Position numbers and translations under genes: made by a program. The notes under the pieces were generated by a model. It was not told the origin of the DNA and did no database searches. It was given only the letters and a program-made list of their open reading frames with translations. 16,974 nt of DNA from an uncultured Spirochaetia bacterium. GTDB taxonomy: Bacteria; Spirochaetota; CALGPD01. The stretch is taken from contig CALGPD010000173.1 in assembly GCA_937960625.1 (NCBI GenBank), positions 1-16,974 on the forward strand, written 5' to 3'. Numbering within the stretch: the stretch's first letter is position 1; the number at the start of each line of letters is the position of its first letter. Positions 1 to 9,000 of the stretch are shown here, in pieces.

Positions 1-568
1 GTACTAGATGGGAATTTGAGTTTAAAGTAGAAGGCGCGTATTCTGAATCCAATCATAAAAAAACTAAAAATAAACATTTGTTTTATTTTAATCCGGATGT
101 TATGCTGATTCTTAATAAATTAACATTATTTTATTTAGCAAGTATTCAAACAGCTGAGTTTCAGGGTGTATATATTGGAACTTCTCATCAGCTAGGGTTG
201 AGATTGATTTTTAAATCCAATTGGTGGTTTGCGTTATATTTTTCCATTTCGCCCATATTGTTTGAATATGAGGAAAACTGGTCAAGGGAACTTAATAAAA
301 GCATCTTGCGTTTTTCCATCCGTCCCCGCCTTGTTTTCAGGTTTTCAACAATAAAAACTGATTATTTATAACGTTTTATTATCAGCCTAAAATTAATCTT
401 TTTAAAGATTATAAAACCGAGTTCAGAACTTTGCTGAAACTCAATATATCAGGAATATTTGTATTATCCGCGCTGTTTAAGTGGGAATTTTTATCCATGC
501 CTATACAAAGTGGAGTAAAAAAATCAGACTATTCAATCACAACTTCTATTGGAATAGAAATTGAGTAA
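1..568 (+). pseudogene. DUF481-type outer-membrane protein, 5' truncated by window edge and frameshifted
   Basis: The reading frame is open from position 3 to a stop at 369-371, and the protein sense continues in another frame from 362 to the stop at 566-568. The first part is rich in alternating aromatic/polar strands. The second part contains YYQPKINLFKDYKTEF and ends with GVKKSDYSITTSIGIEIE. A P..GVKKxD closing strand of this kind is, from memory, typical of DUF481 (YdiY-like) outer-membrane proteins. One extra T in the TTT at 365-367 would join the frames as DYFITFYYQPK, so a single-base loss is the simplest explanation. The upstream half lies outside the window, so signal peptide and start cannot be judged. 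It could be a real recent pseudogene or a sequencing error in a T run. The gene ends 5 bases before the end of the convergent gene. The family is fairly clear; its role in the envelope is unknown. Confidence 0.68.
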
Positions 569-573
569 TTGTA

Positions 574-1410
574 CTATTTATTATTAAAGTAGAAAACAAA
601 ATTAACGTGCAGCCCAACTTGATGAGTACGGCTGTCCGGTTCATAGTACATCTTGTAATAATCCTCAATTTCGCTTCTACCTATTTTAGAATTGTTATAC
701 CATAGAATAAACATTAAACCGTATTTTTTTGATAAATAATATTCTATTGGGATTTCAATCCTGAAATTTGTTTTATTTCCCAAATTAACTGAAACGTCTT
801 TATCTAAGTTTATATCTGTAAAATAAAACTTTATTAAGCTGTAAACCATAATTTTAGTTGAAAATTCAATTCCAATGTTCATTGATTTGGAAATTCTAAA
901 GTTGATATTGATTCCCAGAATAAAGTGAAGCCAGCTATAATCTTCACGGTATCCGTTTATTTCAGGATTAATCCACCGTATCCAGTACCTATATCCGATG
1001 CCGGTGAATAAAGCAATGCGGACTTTGTTTTTAATGTAAAAAGCATAACCGGTTTTTAGCTCAAACAGATTTAAGAAATGATTTGAGATGGATGTATAAA
1101 CATTCAAAGTGGATGTATCTTTGCCGCTGTAAGATGTTGGGAAAAACGCGGATTCAATATTCGCGGCTATAAATAGATTAAATTTGAATTCATATTGAAA
1201 ACGCAAGTTTAAGCCTAAAATAACGCCCAGTTCCTGGGAAAAGTTTTCAATATATTGCCCCGGTTCATCAATGGTTTCAGAATAATCAAACGAATAAAGA
1301 GAAATGCCCGGAGCGAAATAGTTTGTCCTAAATGAAAATAAATTGGAATTTAATATAAAAATGAATATTGCGTTTATTAAAAAGTATCTAACTATTATCT
1401 TAGTTTTCAT
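574..1410 (-). CDS. Exported beta-barrel-like outer-membrane protein
   Basis: The product has 278 residues. Residues 1-27 form a signal-peptide-like segment: a basic start (MKTKIIVR) and a hydrophobic run ending near SNLFSF. The mature part consists of repeated short amphipathic strands rich in Y, F, W, N and G, such as FTGIGYRYWIRW and HFILGININFRI. It closes with VGLHVNFVFYF followed by three residues, resembling the last strand recognised by the BAM machinery. This pattern supports a small outer-membrane barrel, but I recognise no named family. The ATG start is supported by GGAG seven bases upstream. It is convergent with the frameshifted DUF481 gene, another barrel protein, so the two may belong to one envelope locus. 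No catalytic motif is visible. Confidence 0.72.
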   Translation of the reverse strand: MKTKIIVRYFLINAIFIFILNSNLFSFRTNYFAPGISLYSFDYSETIDEPGQYIENFSQELGVILGLNLRFQYEFKFNLFIAANIESAFFPTSYSGKDTSTLNVYTSISNHFLNLFELKTGYAFYIKNKVRIALFTGIGYRYWIRWINPEINGYREDYSWLHFILGININFRISKSMNIGIEFSTKIMVYSLIKFYFTDINLDKDVSVNLGNKTNFRIEIPIEYYLSKKYGLMFILWYNNSKIGRSEIEDYYKMYYEPDSRTHQVGLHVNFVFYFNNK

Positions 1411-1428
1411 TTTATCTCCGCTTTTGCA

Positions 1429-1457
1429 AGTTTATTTTACTATATGAAAATAGTCAA
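1429..1457 (-). promoter_or_regulatory. Possible sigma70-type promoter for the 574-1410 gene
   Basis: On the minus strand TTGACT (1452-1457) is followed after 17 bases by TAAACT (1429-1434). The predicted start near 1422 would leave a very short leader with the Shine-Dalgarno close to the 5' end, which weakens the call. AT-rich DNA gives such matches by chance. Confidence 0.3.
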
Positions 1458-1483
1458 TAATATATTTTTCAATATTCAAATAA

Positions 1484-1511
1484 AAAAACCCCCGGTTAAC
1501 CGGAGGTTTTT
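1484..1511 (-). terminator. Rho-independent terminator of the lipase gene
   Basis: On the minus strand the stem CCTCCGG / CCGGGGG (one U-G wobble) encloses a TTAA loop and is extended by A-T pairs. It is followed by a run of seven T. It begins 25 bases after the stop codon of the lipase gene (1536) and precedes the promoter region of the next minus-strand gene, so it separates the two units. Confidence 0.85.
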
Positions 1512-1535
1512 CTTTTGCCGACTTACAATGAATTA

Positions 1536-2504
1536 CTAGTAAGTGCGTTGTATCATTTGATACTGAATAGCAGCTGATTTGTTTTTCGCGTTAAAGTGCC
1601 CATAAGGATATGAAGTATACGTTTTAGTTTTATAAGCACCTGATAGCTTGCTGGTATAACTTGCTCTTGCACCTGCGATTTCATCAACTGTTGACATAAT
1701 TACATAAGTTCTAGTTGTTTTTCCAGCCATCTGATTATCATCTTGTAAAAGTTTACCAATGAAATAAGATGAACTAGGAATTAACCATGTCATGTAATTA
1801 GGTGGATATAAGAAACCTGTGCTTGAAGAACATGTTGGAGTATAAACACTTTGGAAATAGTACCATCCCCACTGATAGCCACATGTTGGCAGGCCATGGT
1901 TTGCGCCGGCAATAGCTATAAAAGTATCAATTTTGCTGTAAAGATTTCCATCCTTCATAGCTTTTCTCGTTGATGTAACACCTAAAGAATGCGCAATAAC
2001 AGTAACTTTTTTACCTGTGTAAGAATAAACTGCGTTGATAAAGTTTTTAATTCTGTTAGTGAAAGACGATCTGTGGTCATTGTACGCTGCTTGCATCGCG
2101 CTTTCATAGCCGTAGTTAACAGCATAAAGTTCAGAGTCATTCCAACCTTGTTGTCTTAGGTACTGGTATGTATACCACCAACCATAAGAGTCAGAGCCGC
2201 CGCCATGAGCTCTAGCTGCGTTACCGTGAATCATAATAACTACTTTTTTAGAACCGCTCGGAGCAGTATTTGTTCTGTAGCCGCCGAATCCACCGTCACC
2301 AAAGCTATAGCCGTGTGAAGAAAGCCATGACGCAAAATGCGGACCAAAGTTGTCATAGTCTGCATGGAAAGTAGTCCAACTTGGAATACTTGTAGTAGCA
2401 CCTGCTGCAGGTGTTCCTGGTACGTTAGAGCCGCTGCCGCCTGGGGCACATGCTAAAGCAAAAGCCAATAGCACCACTGTAATTACACTGAAAAGTTTTT
2501 TCAT
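1536..2504 (-). CDS. Lipoprotein alpha/beta-hydrolase, probable lipase/esterase
   Basis: The product has 322 residues. It begins with a lipoprotein signal (MKKLFSVITVVLLAFALAC) whose likely lipidated residue is Cys19, followed by a flexible Gly/Ser/Pro/Ala linker to about residue 40. The catalytic part has the alpha/beta-hydrolase plan. MIHG at 91-94 is the oxyanion-hole strand and loop. AHSLG at 171-175 gives nucleophile Ser173, with Ala replacing the first Gly as in Bacillus LipA. Candidate acid and base are Asp274 (STVDE) and His303 (YGHFN). ANHG at 201-204 follows the pattern of class-2 lipases. Cys208 and Cys225 could form a disulfide outside the cytoplasm. It probably hydrolyses ester bonds in lipids at the cell envelope; substrate unknown. 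The ATG is preceded by GGGAGG. It has its own promoter and terminator. It is clearly richer in G+C than its neighbours (1861-1920 and 2161-2220 each have 32 G+C in 60, against 17 in 3781-3840). Confidence 0.85.
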   Translation of the reverse strand: MKKLFSVITVVLLAFALACAPGGSGSNVPGTPAAGATTSIPSWTTFHADYDNFGPHFASWLSSHGYSFGDGGFGGYRTNTAPSGSKKVVIMIHGNAARAHGGGSDSYGWWYTYQYLRQQGWNDSELYAVNYGYESAMQAAYNDHRSSFTNRIKNFINAVYSYTGKKVTVIAHSLGVTSTRKAMKDGNLYSKIDTFIAIAGANHGLPTCGYQWGWYYFQSVYTPTCSSSTGFLYPPNYMTWLIPSSSYFIGKLLQDDNQMAGKTTRTYVIMSTVDEIAGARASYTSKLSGAYKTKTYTSYPYGHFNAKNKSAAIQYQMIQRTY

Positions 2505-2576
2505 TCTGAATCCTCCCTAAAATAAATAATTTTAATTGATTTGCTAACTTTACTAAGTTACTTCTATCTACAATAT

Positions 2577-2605
2577 ATTTTAGAATTTAATTCTTTTTTT
2601 GTCAA
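2577..2605 (-). promoter_or_regulatory. Sigma70-type promoter of the lipase gene
   Basis: On the minus strand a perfect TTGACA (2600-2605) and TAAAAT (2577-2582, five of six consensus bases) are separated by the ideal 17 bases. Transcription would start near 2570, giving a leader of about 65 bases with GGGAGG just before the ATG. It is the best promoter match in the window. I see no gene in the rest of 2606-2770, which is very AT-rich. Confidence 0.62.
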
Positions 2606-2770
2606 TAAAGTTTTTTTTAATTTTTAACAAAATTTTCATATTATTAAAATTTTTTTGATATATTTATTAATTATTGAAAAATTTGTATTATGATTATATT
2701 TATGTGTATTTTTTTCTTATTTTTTCACATTGAGGGGAATTCTATATAGCTTTTAGTTTCTACTACAGGG

Positions 2771-5700
2771 TTATTTTACAAGCATTGAAATTGAAATGTT
2801 TTGATAATGTTTAATGAGTTCTTTTAGTTTATTATCAATTTCAATTATTTCGTTTACTGTTTCTAAATAAATAATGCTTTTAATTTTTCCTGTGTCAGCA
2901 TATGAAGAGTATACGCTTTTTATTCCCCTTGAATAAACATGCGGATTTAATTTGTAAACATTATGTTCTGAGGCATCCTTAACGTATACCGCTTTTTTTC
3001 CTAATACAGCGTCACGCATAGCTTGTTTGCAGATTTTTTTTGAATTTATTTCGCCTGAATTGACATTTACGCCCCCAAGGCATTCCATTTTTCCGTTAAT
3101 TAAAGCGAATAGATATCCTGCTTCAAATCCTGAATATGATAATATATATTCAAACAAAACTTTAATTACTTCTTCATTGTTTTTTGCGCCTGTAATATGG
3201 AGTATTTCATTAATAATAGGGCTTAGGGTATAAATTCCTTCAGGTATGGGTTTTATTTCTCTCCGCGGTAGTAAATGAACAGCTTGTTTGTTCTCCGCGT
3301 TTTGAATTGCTTGATGCCGGATTGTTACTCCTGTAACTTTTTCATTAGCATCATCAGTAATCTTATCTTCAATATTTAAATTTTTATCCGTTATTTGTAT
3401 TTTTTGTTTTGCGTTGTTTAATATCGCGGAATATTTTTCAATTATCATCGATGTCGTTAGTTTATCAAAGGCCTGTAATGCTTTTTTTTCAATTTTTTCT
3501 GCCTTTTCAATATTTCCTGAATAGTATAGAAAAACTGTATATTCGGTAAACGTTTTAGATTTTGTAGAAGGGTAATTCAATTGATCCGCGTATTCGCATG
3601 CCTGAATAAGATTTTTTTCAGCAGTCTCATGATCCGGATTGTGTTTTAAATAATGCGCTTTTCCTAATATTCTATGAAATTCAGCCGCATTATAAAGATT
3701 ATTGATTTGCATTACTATTTTTAAACCTGCATCCGCTGTTTCAATGGCTTTTTCATATTCACCAATATCAAGATAAGCATCTGCTAATGTTTCAAAAATA
3801 AGGTGCAAGCCAATTTTTATGTTCCATTTATTAGAGTAATCTAATGTTGTACTTAAAAGCTGAATAGCTTCTTTATACTCTTTGTCATTATATTTTGAAA
3901 GAGAAAGAGTGTAATACCCTGAATAAATCATTTTGTGGTTGTCTGTTTTTTTTGATAACTCAATAACCCTTTGTTCAAAATTATTACCCTTTTTAGTTTC
4001 TCCAATCCAAATATAAGTCGAACCCACTAGGTGATAGGTTGCGATAATTGATTGAGGTTCAACTAAAAACTTTAAATAATATTGTGTTTTGTCAATATTT
4101 TCTTCGGCTTTTTGCTTCATGCCTATTCCGCCATAACACCATGCAATTATTCCATAACATCTTGCCATGTTATATGGTTCGCTTTCATCTGTATATTTAA
4201 GGCTTTTTTTCAATTCTGTAATTGCTTTATAAAATTCACCTTTAAAAAAATAAGCCCCTCCAATAACCTGATACGGCGTTGATAATAAGGCTTTTATCCC
4301 AAGCTCCTCGGCAATAGGAATACATTGATTGAAGTATTGTATAGCAGCGATCTGATTTCCCAGCAAATATTCCATCTGGCCATGCCAATAATAAAATTTT
4401 GCCATATTTTCTTTGTTTTTTGATTCCTTAACGATTGTTTTAATATTATTTAATAAAGTAATCCCCTTTTGAGAATTTCCTGAAAAAAGAATTGCTCTTA
4501 TTAATATAAAAGTAATTTCTATTCTATTGGCAGCTATTAAATCTTCATTATTTAAATACCTAACCGTATCAAGAGCTTTTTCGCAATAGTTAATTGCTTC
4601 TTTATAAGAATTGGTTTCAAGAGCCTTTTTTGCGGCTTTTTTTAAATATTCTACTCCTTTTTCCAAATCATTTGAACTTGAAAAATGGAATGCCAGTTCG
4701 AATACGATGTTTACATCATTTATAAAGTATTCTTCAAAGTATCCGCCGCAAATCTGATGGAAATTTGCTTTATCTTCAGCATCAATGGACTTATAAAGAA
4801 AGTTTTTTACTTTTAATGAAGTGAATGTATAGTTTCCGCCTTCTATTTTTTCAATAATAGCTAAATTAACTGCTTTTTCTATTGCTTGTGAAATATACGA
4901 ATAATCAAAAAAGTCAGGATTTTTGAAAGTGATATTTTCAATCAACATTGAATTAAAACTTCTGCCGATTGCAGCGCAGTATTTTAACACTTCTTTTTCA
5001 TCACTATTCAGATTTTCCAGCCTGAATATGAGTAAATCCTCAATTGTTTTTGGTAAAATCAGAGAATCCATTTTGACCGGAGAATAAGTAATATTTGATT
5101 GATTTATATCTATAATATTACGGTCATGCAGTAGCTTAACAGACTCGATAATCATTTTTGGAGTTGTATTAATCCTCCGGGAAATGTCTTGTATTAGATT
5201 GTCTAAGTTTTCAATTTCTCCGGGAAGAATATTTTGAATTAAAACTCCTGTATCTTCAATGTCAAAGTCTTCCAATACATAATGGCTTAGTATTGAATTT
5301 TTGTTTTTCATTTTTTCAAGCAGAAATTCAAATTTTTCTTCACTTCCCGTTTGGTATGTAAATATAAAATGTATAGGAACCTTTGACCCTACTATGCTGT
5401 CTATTGCTTCAATAGAAGATTTATCACAGTACTGAAAGTTATCCAAAAAGACAATAACGTGATGGCTGTATTGCCCTAAATTCATTAACAACACTTTTAT
5501 TAATACGCTGAGTGATGAAGGCCCCTTGTCAATATCCAAATATTCATCAAGTTTGGGGAAAAGTTTAATCAATTGCGCGTTATTTTTATCAAGCCCTCTT
5601 ATAATGGAATTTGCCATCTGGCTTTTTAATTCAGGGTTTTTGTCTAGTATTTCAAAATATTTATTGACTATTCTTGAGATACCTGATAACGGGATATTTT

Positions 5701-5908
5701 CGTGAAAAACATTAAATGATAAATAAATAAAAATATTTTCGTTAATATGTTTTTCAATTTCCTGAGCATATCTGGACATGCCCATACCTTTATTTCCTGA
5801 AAGTAAAGTATAGGTTTCGGTTCTAAATTTTTCTGAATAATTTTTTATAATATTATTTAATATTGATTTGCGCGTTTTTCCTGTGAATTCAGTTTTGGTA
5901 TTAATCAC
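2771..5908 (-). CDS. STAND-type AAA_16 ATPase-like / TPR / GAF protein (paralogue 1)
   Basis: The product has 1,045 residues, is cytoplasmic and has no signal peptide. Order: AAA_16/STAND NTPase-like domain (about 1-270); winged-helix region starting at LPKTIEDLL (285-385); TPR solenoid (about 385-835); linker (839-890); GAF domain (about 900-1030); short C-terminal helix. The fold is recognisable, yet key residues are changed. Walker A at 38-45 reads GNKGMGMS, with Met44 where Lys is expected. Walker B reads VIVFLDN, with Asn157 instead of a second acid. The sensor-1 position in FTYQTGSE (186) is Gln instead of Arg. The TPRs probably bind partner proteins and the GAF probably senses a ligand or dimerises. 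Relatives known from spirochaetes and cyanobacteria usually also carry a kinase, histidine kinase or cyclase; none is present here. The GTG start is supported by GGAG five bases upstream. It lies 151 bases downstream of paralogue 2. Exact role unknown. Confidence 0.8.
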   Translation of the reverse strand: MINTKTEFTGKTRKSILNNIIKNYSEKFRTETYTLLSGNKGMGMSRYAQEIEKHINENIFIYLSFNVFHENIPLSGISRIVNKYFEILDKNPELKSQMANSIIRGLDKNNAQLIKLFPKLDEYLDIDKGPSSLSVLIKVLLMNLGQYSHHVIVFLDNFQYCDKSSIEAIDSIVGSKVPIHFIFTYQTGSEEKFEFLLEKMKNKNSILSHYVLEDFDIEDTGVLIQNILPGEIENLDNLIQDISRRINTTPKMIIESVKLLHDRNIIDINQSNITYSPVKMDSLILPKTIEDLLIFRLENLNSDEKEVLKYCAAIGRSFNSMLIENITFKNPDFFDYSYISQAIEKAVNLAIIEKIEGGNYTFTSLKVKNFLYKSIDAEDKANFHQICGGYFEEYFINDVNIVFELAFHFSSSNDLEKGVEYLKKAAKKALETNSYKEAINYCEKALDTVRYLNNEDLIAANRIEITFILIRAILFSGNSQKGITLLNNIKTIVKESKNKENMAKFYYWHGQMEYLLGNQIAAIQYFNQCIPIAEELGIKALLSTPYQVIGGAYFFKGEFYKAITELKKSLKYTDESEPYNMARCYGIIAWCYGGIGMKQKAEENIDKTQYYLKFLVEPQSIIATYHLVGSTYIWIGETKKGNNFEQRVIELSKKTDNHKMIYSGYYTLSLSKYNDKEYKEAIQLLSTTLDYSNKWNIKIGLHLIFETLADAYLDIGEYEKAIETADAGLKIVMQINNLYNAAEFHRILGKAHYLKHNPDHETAEKNLIQACEYADQLNYPSTKSKTFTEYTVFLYYSGNIEKAEKIEKKALQAFDKLTTSMIIEKYSAILNNAKQKIQITDKNLNIEDKITDDANEKVTGVTIRHQAIQNAENKQAVHLLPRREIKPIPEGIYTLSPIINEILHITGAKNNEEVIKVLFEYILSYSGFEAGYLFALINGKMECLGGVNVNSGEINSKKICKQAMRDAVLGKKAVYVKDASEHNVYKLNPHVYSRGIKSVYSSYADTGKIKSIIYLETVNEIIEIDNKLKELIKHYQNISISMLVK
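2795..2849. repeat. 55-bp exact repeat, copy 1 (3' end of paralogue 1)
   Basis: This stretch is identical base for base to 6102-6156 in the second paralogue. It encodes part of the C-terminal helix (DNKLKELIKHYQNI). High similarity continues for about 100 bases further into the GAF domain with scattered differences, but not beyond the stop codons. Confidence 0.9.
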
Positions 5909-5913
5909 TTATG

Positions 5914-5917
5914 CTCC
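5914..5917 (-). promoter_or_regulatory. Shine-Dalgarno fixing the GTG start of paralogue 1
   Basis: GGAG lies five bases upstream of GTG at 5906-5908 on the minus strand. The first coded residues align with those of paralogue 2, so this non-ATG start is well supported. Confidence 0.7.
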
Positions 5918-6059
5918 GATATATATTAATCTTATTGTATTCTAATTGTATATCAAAAAAAGGTAAAGTAAAAACATATTGTAAATTAGGTTTTAATGAA
6001 ATTCTATGTTGTTTTAAGAATAATTTAATAAATTGAATATTCTTTACATGCATAATAAA

Positions 6060-9000
6060 TTAACTAATGTTTGTTTTACTCGCTAATAATAAAGATACTG
6101 TAATGTTTTGATAATGTTTAATGAGTTCTTTTAGTTTATTATCAATTTCAATTATTCCGTTTAATGTTTCTAAATATAATATGCTTTTTACTTTTCCCGT
6201 ATCTGCATATGAAGAATAAACACTTTTTATTCCCCTTGAATAAACACGCGGATTTAATTTGTATTTTTCATAAATGGAAGCATTTTCAACGTAAATATCT
6301 TTTTTCCCGATTAATGAATCCCGCATGATTTGTTTGCATATACATTTAGAATCTACTTTTTTATTATCGCAACTTTCGCCGCCGAGATATTCAATTCCGC
6401 TGTTAATATAAGCAAATAAACATCCACTCTCAAATTTAGAGTATTTTAATACGTATTTAAACAGCTTGTTTATGATTTTATTTTTTTCAGGCTGGCTGAC
6501 TATATTGGTAATTTCTTTTATAATTGGGGTTAATGCATAAACTCCATCTGGAATCTCAGGGACGTTTTTCTCTGGTTTTACATGCATGGTTACCGTATTC
6601 GGGTTAAGTGTTCTGACAACGGGTTTATTTAATTCCGGGCTTTTATTCTCTTTTGCTTTTTCGCTTTCAAGTATTCGTTTACACCTCCAAATCCGCCATT
6701 CAGCATCAATTTTTTCTAATTCCTGTAAGCATTTTTTTTCATATGTTTTTGCTTTTTCATTTAATTTTATAGTGTATAAATATGATGAATATTCAGCATA
6801 TGCTTCAGATTTTGAAACCGGATACCCTAACTGTTCAGCAAAACCAATTGCCTTGAGTAGATATTCGCTTGCCTTATTAGAGTCGGGATTAGTTTTTTTA
6901 TTATACGCTCTGCCCAGAACTCTATAAAAATCAGCAGCAATGTATAGATTATTAACCGCTGTTACAATTTTCAGTCCTATTTCAGAGTATTCAATTGCTT
7001 TTTCATATTGTTTCAACTCAAGACAGGCATTCGCGAAAATGTGGTATACGAAATATATACCTATTTTGATATTCCATTTATTTGAGTATTCCATACTTTT
7101 TTCTGCAAGTTCTAATGCTTGTTCATAATTATTGCTGTATAAGTTAGCCAGAGCTTGTGCAAATGTTGCCGAATACATCATTGTGTGGTTATCGGATTTT
7201 GTAGCCAATTCAATTACAATGTTTTCAAAATCAACAGCTTTATCTCTTTCGCCAAACCAAGCAAATGTTATTCCGATTAGATGATGTGTTGAGGCAAGTT
7301 GTTCTGTATTTGGTATAAACCTGATATATTTTTCAGCGTTTTTTATATTAATTATGGCTTGTTTTTTATTTGCCAAAGCTCCATAACACCATGCCAGCAA
7401 ACCGTAACTTCTCGCTGTATTAAACGCATCGCCTTCATCAAGGTTTTCAAGGCCTTTTTTTAAAGAATCTATTCCTTTGTAAAATTCTCCTTTAAAAAAA
7501 AATGCGCCGCCGATAATTTGATAAGGTACTGAAAGGAGTTGTTTTATCCCTAATTTTTCAGCCATAGGTATTGTTTCCGTGAAATACTGGATAGCGGATA
7601 TCTGATTTCCAAGTAAATACTGCATCCGGCCATACCAATAATTTAAATAGGTGAGAGCCTTTTGATTTTTACTTTGTTTAACAATTTCTTCTATTTGATT
7701 AAGAATTTCTATGCCTTTACTAAACCCACCGGTTAATTTTAACGCCTCAACATAAATAAAAGTTATATTAATTTTGTATTCATCTGCTTTATCTAAATCA
7801 TTTAAGTATTTTATTGTTTCAAGGCACGATTTGCAATATTCGATTGCTTCAATGTTAGAGTCCATTTTAATTGCTTTTTCAGCTGCTTTAATTAAATATT
7901 CAACCCCTTTTGTAAGTTCATTAGAACGGGAAAAATGATAAGCTAAATCAAAAATAATATTTTCATCATTAGTTGAATGTTCTTCAAGGTATTCGCCATA
8001 TAATTGATGAAATGCTGCTTTATCTTCCGGGTCAATTTTATTATATAAATAGTATTTTATTTTTTGTGAAGTAAATGAATAAAACCCTCTTTCAATTTTT
8101 TCCAATATGGCATTTTTAAGCCCGTATTCAATTGAAGAAGGTAATAAATCGTAATTAAAAAAGTCGGGATTTTTAAAAGTTATATTCTCAATTAGTATTG
8201 AATTAAAAGTTCCACCTATTGAAGCATACTTTAGTACTTCCCGTTTTTCCATGTCCATATTATCTATATGCTGAAATAAGAGTTCGTCGAATGTGGAAGG
8301 TAAATTATAACTTGAAAGCGTTTTTGCGTCAAATATCCATTTTCCGTTATTTCTGAGAATTTTTTCATTTATTAATAGTTTGATTGTTTCTATAATCATT
8401 AATGGAGTTTTTATATTTTTTTGTATAATTATGGAGACTAACACGTTAATATTTTCAATTTTTGTTTGCAGATAGTTTGTGATTAATTCTTTAATATCCG
8501 GATGGTCAAAATCTTCCAGTAAATATTTAGAAAGTTTACAGTTCTTGTGTTTGATTTTTTCCAGATAAAAATCATATCGTAGATTATCAGTAATTTCATT
8601 TGTCATTAGAAAGTGAAAGCTGCATTTTGAGCCTACAATATTGTCTAGGATTTCCATTGAGGTTTTATCACAATTGTTAAAATTATCAAGATAAATGATA
8701 ACCGGATTATTTCCCTGCCCGAGATTCATCAACAAAACTCTTAATAGCATACTTAAATTCGCCGGGCCTTTATGAATTTCAACAAAATCTCTTAATTGCG
8801 GGAAAATAGATATGAGCGGCGCATTATTTTTATCAAGCCCTCTGGATATATAAAAAGAATGCTTTTTCTTAATTTCCGGATTTGAATCTAGTATTTCAAA
8901 ATAACGGTTTATAATTTTTCTTATACCGGATAAGGGAATACTTTTATGGAATGAACTGAATGAAACGTTGATGAAAATATTATTAGGGACATTTTCTTCA

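Noticed and set aside
2240..2449. 69-codon frame within the lipase gene on the same strand
   Set aside because: It is an out-of-frame shadow of the lipoprotein linker and the start of the hydrolase domain.
6586..6927. 113-codon open frame on the plus strand inside paralogue 2
   Set aside because: It lies antisense to a well-conserved TPR and linker region aligned with paralogue 1; it is a chance frame in AT-rich DNA.
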